From NCBI GenBank assembly GCA_022824145.1, contig JAJEAY010000051.1, forward strand, positions 1 to 33,279: a stretch of 33,279 nucleotides of DNA. The letters are read 5' to 3'. Below the pieces are notes generated by a model that searched no databases, was not told the DNA's origin, and was given only the letters and a program-made list of their open reading frames with translations. Shown here piece by piece: positions 33,027 through 33,279 of this stretch. The DNA comes from Rhodobacter sp. GTDB taxonomy: Bacteria; Pseudomonadota; Alphaproteobacteria; Rhodobacterales; Rhodobacteraceae. Made by a program: the position numbers and the translations under genes. Position 1 is the stretch's first letter, and every line of letters starts with the position of its first letter.

Positions 33027-33279
33027 AGAAGTTCCTCCGGCGCCTGCAGCGTCCGAAACCCGTAGCGCGGGAGACTGTCCCAGCTGCTATTCGCGAAGGT
33101 TTGGATGAAGAGCGCACAATTGTCCCGGCGAAACACCATCGCTCGGGAAACCCAGCAGCCAGCCAAACAGTAAGCAGTACAGGAAGCGGCTCGTCTGTGC
33201 TGGTGCCGCCAATCCCAATTTACAAGAACAGGTTCCCTGTGCTGACGATGGACGCTCGCCTGCGCACCGACCTCCACGG
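33027..33279. other. 253-bp flank beyond the insertion sequence
   Basis: The frame of the transposase continues open through this flank on the minus strand to the window end. The translated sequence shows no family I recognise, and the window end prevents judgement. It could be the edge of another gene or more mobile-element debris. Confidence 0.3.

Noticed and set aside
32951-33277. Upstream extension of the IS6 transposase frame to the window edge
   Set aside because: It crosses the right inverted repeat and leaves the element; the sequence is unlike the family N-terminus.

Overview
The window looks like a chromosomal segment of an alphaproteobacterium, most probably of the Rhodobacterales. 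Three arrangements support this from established knowledge: an Lrp-type regulator divergent from a DUF2849-cysI-cysH-DUF934-fpr sulfate assimilation operon, the purL-bolA-grxD run, and tkt-gap divergent from a coiled-coil gene plus zapA. Core genes (infC, coaD, gap, tkt, purL, grxD, bolA, zapA) show this is chromosome. Only about 77% of the window is covered by genes I can support, and several gaps hold decayed genes, so the genome may be undergoing reduction.

Layout. 1-800: mostly non-coding, with the decayed 3' end of a phenol-hydroxylase-type FAD monooxygenase. 800-6600: an accessory metabolic patch with an FAD-dependent oxidoreductase, a divergent AroE-like dehydrogenase, a PanB-like TIM-barrel protein that lacks the usual metal ligands, and a class III omega-aminotransferase. 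A perfect 21-bp palindrome lies in the first divergent promoter region. 7240-7782: infC (IF-3) with a non-AUG ATA start, overlapped by a six-codon leader ORF. 7990-12670: the assimilatory sulfate reduction operon (DUF2849, sulfite reductase, APS/PAPS reductase, DUF934, ferredoxin-NADP reductase) and its likely Lrp/AsnC regulator. A 15-bp near-palindrome resembling an Lrp site lies between them. No siroheme synthase gene is present in the operon.

12767-20150: a valine/isobutyrate degradation cluster read leftward. It encodes methylmalonate-semialdehyde dehydrogenase, a YbdK-type carboxylate-amine ligase, isobutyryl-CoA dehydrogenase, 3-hydroxyisobutyryl-CoA hydrolase, 3-hydroxyisobutyrate dehydrogenase and a cytochrome P450. 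The last steps of the operon are joined by 4-bp stop/start overlaps. 20330-21400: a scar of mobile DNA, with an intact HTH antitoxin, its BrnT-type toxin broken by a stop and a frameshift, three tandem 16-bp repeats, and a serine recombinase pseudogene.

21662-31900: mainly core genes: a CBS-domain protein, coaD, gap, tkt (GTG start), a ZauP-like coiled-coil protein with ZapA, grxD, bolA, purL and a LysR regulator. 32105-33026: an apparently intact IS6-family insertion sequence with recognisable inverted repeats. I found no CRISPR array, rRNA or tRNA. The most unusual items are the ATA-initiated infC with its coupled leader, the PanB-like/AroE-like enzyme set with altered active sites, and the toxin-dead/antitoxin-alive locus fused to a recombinase relic.
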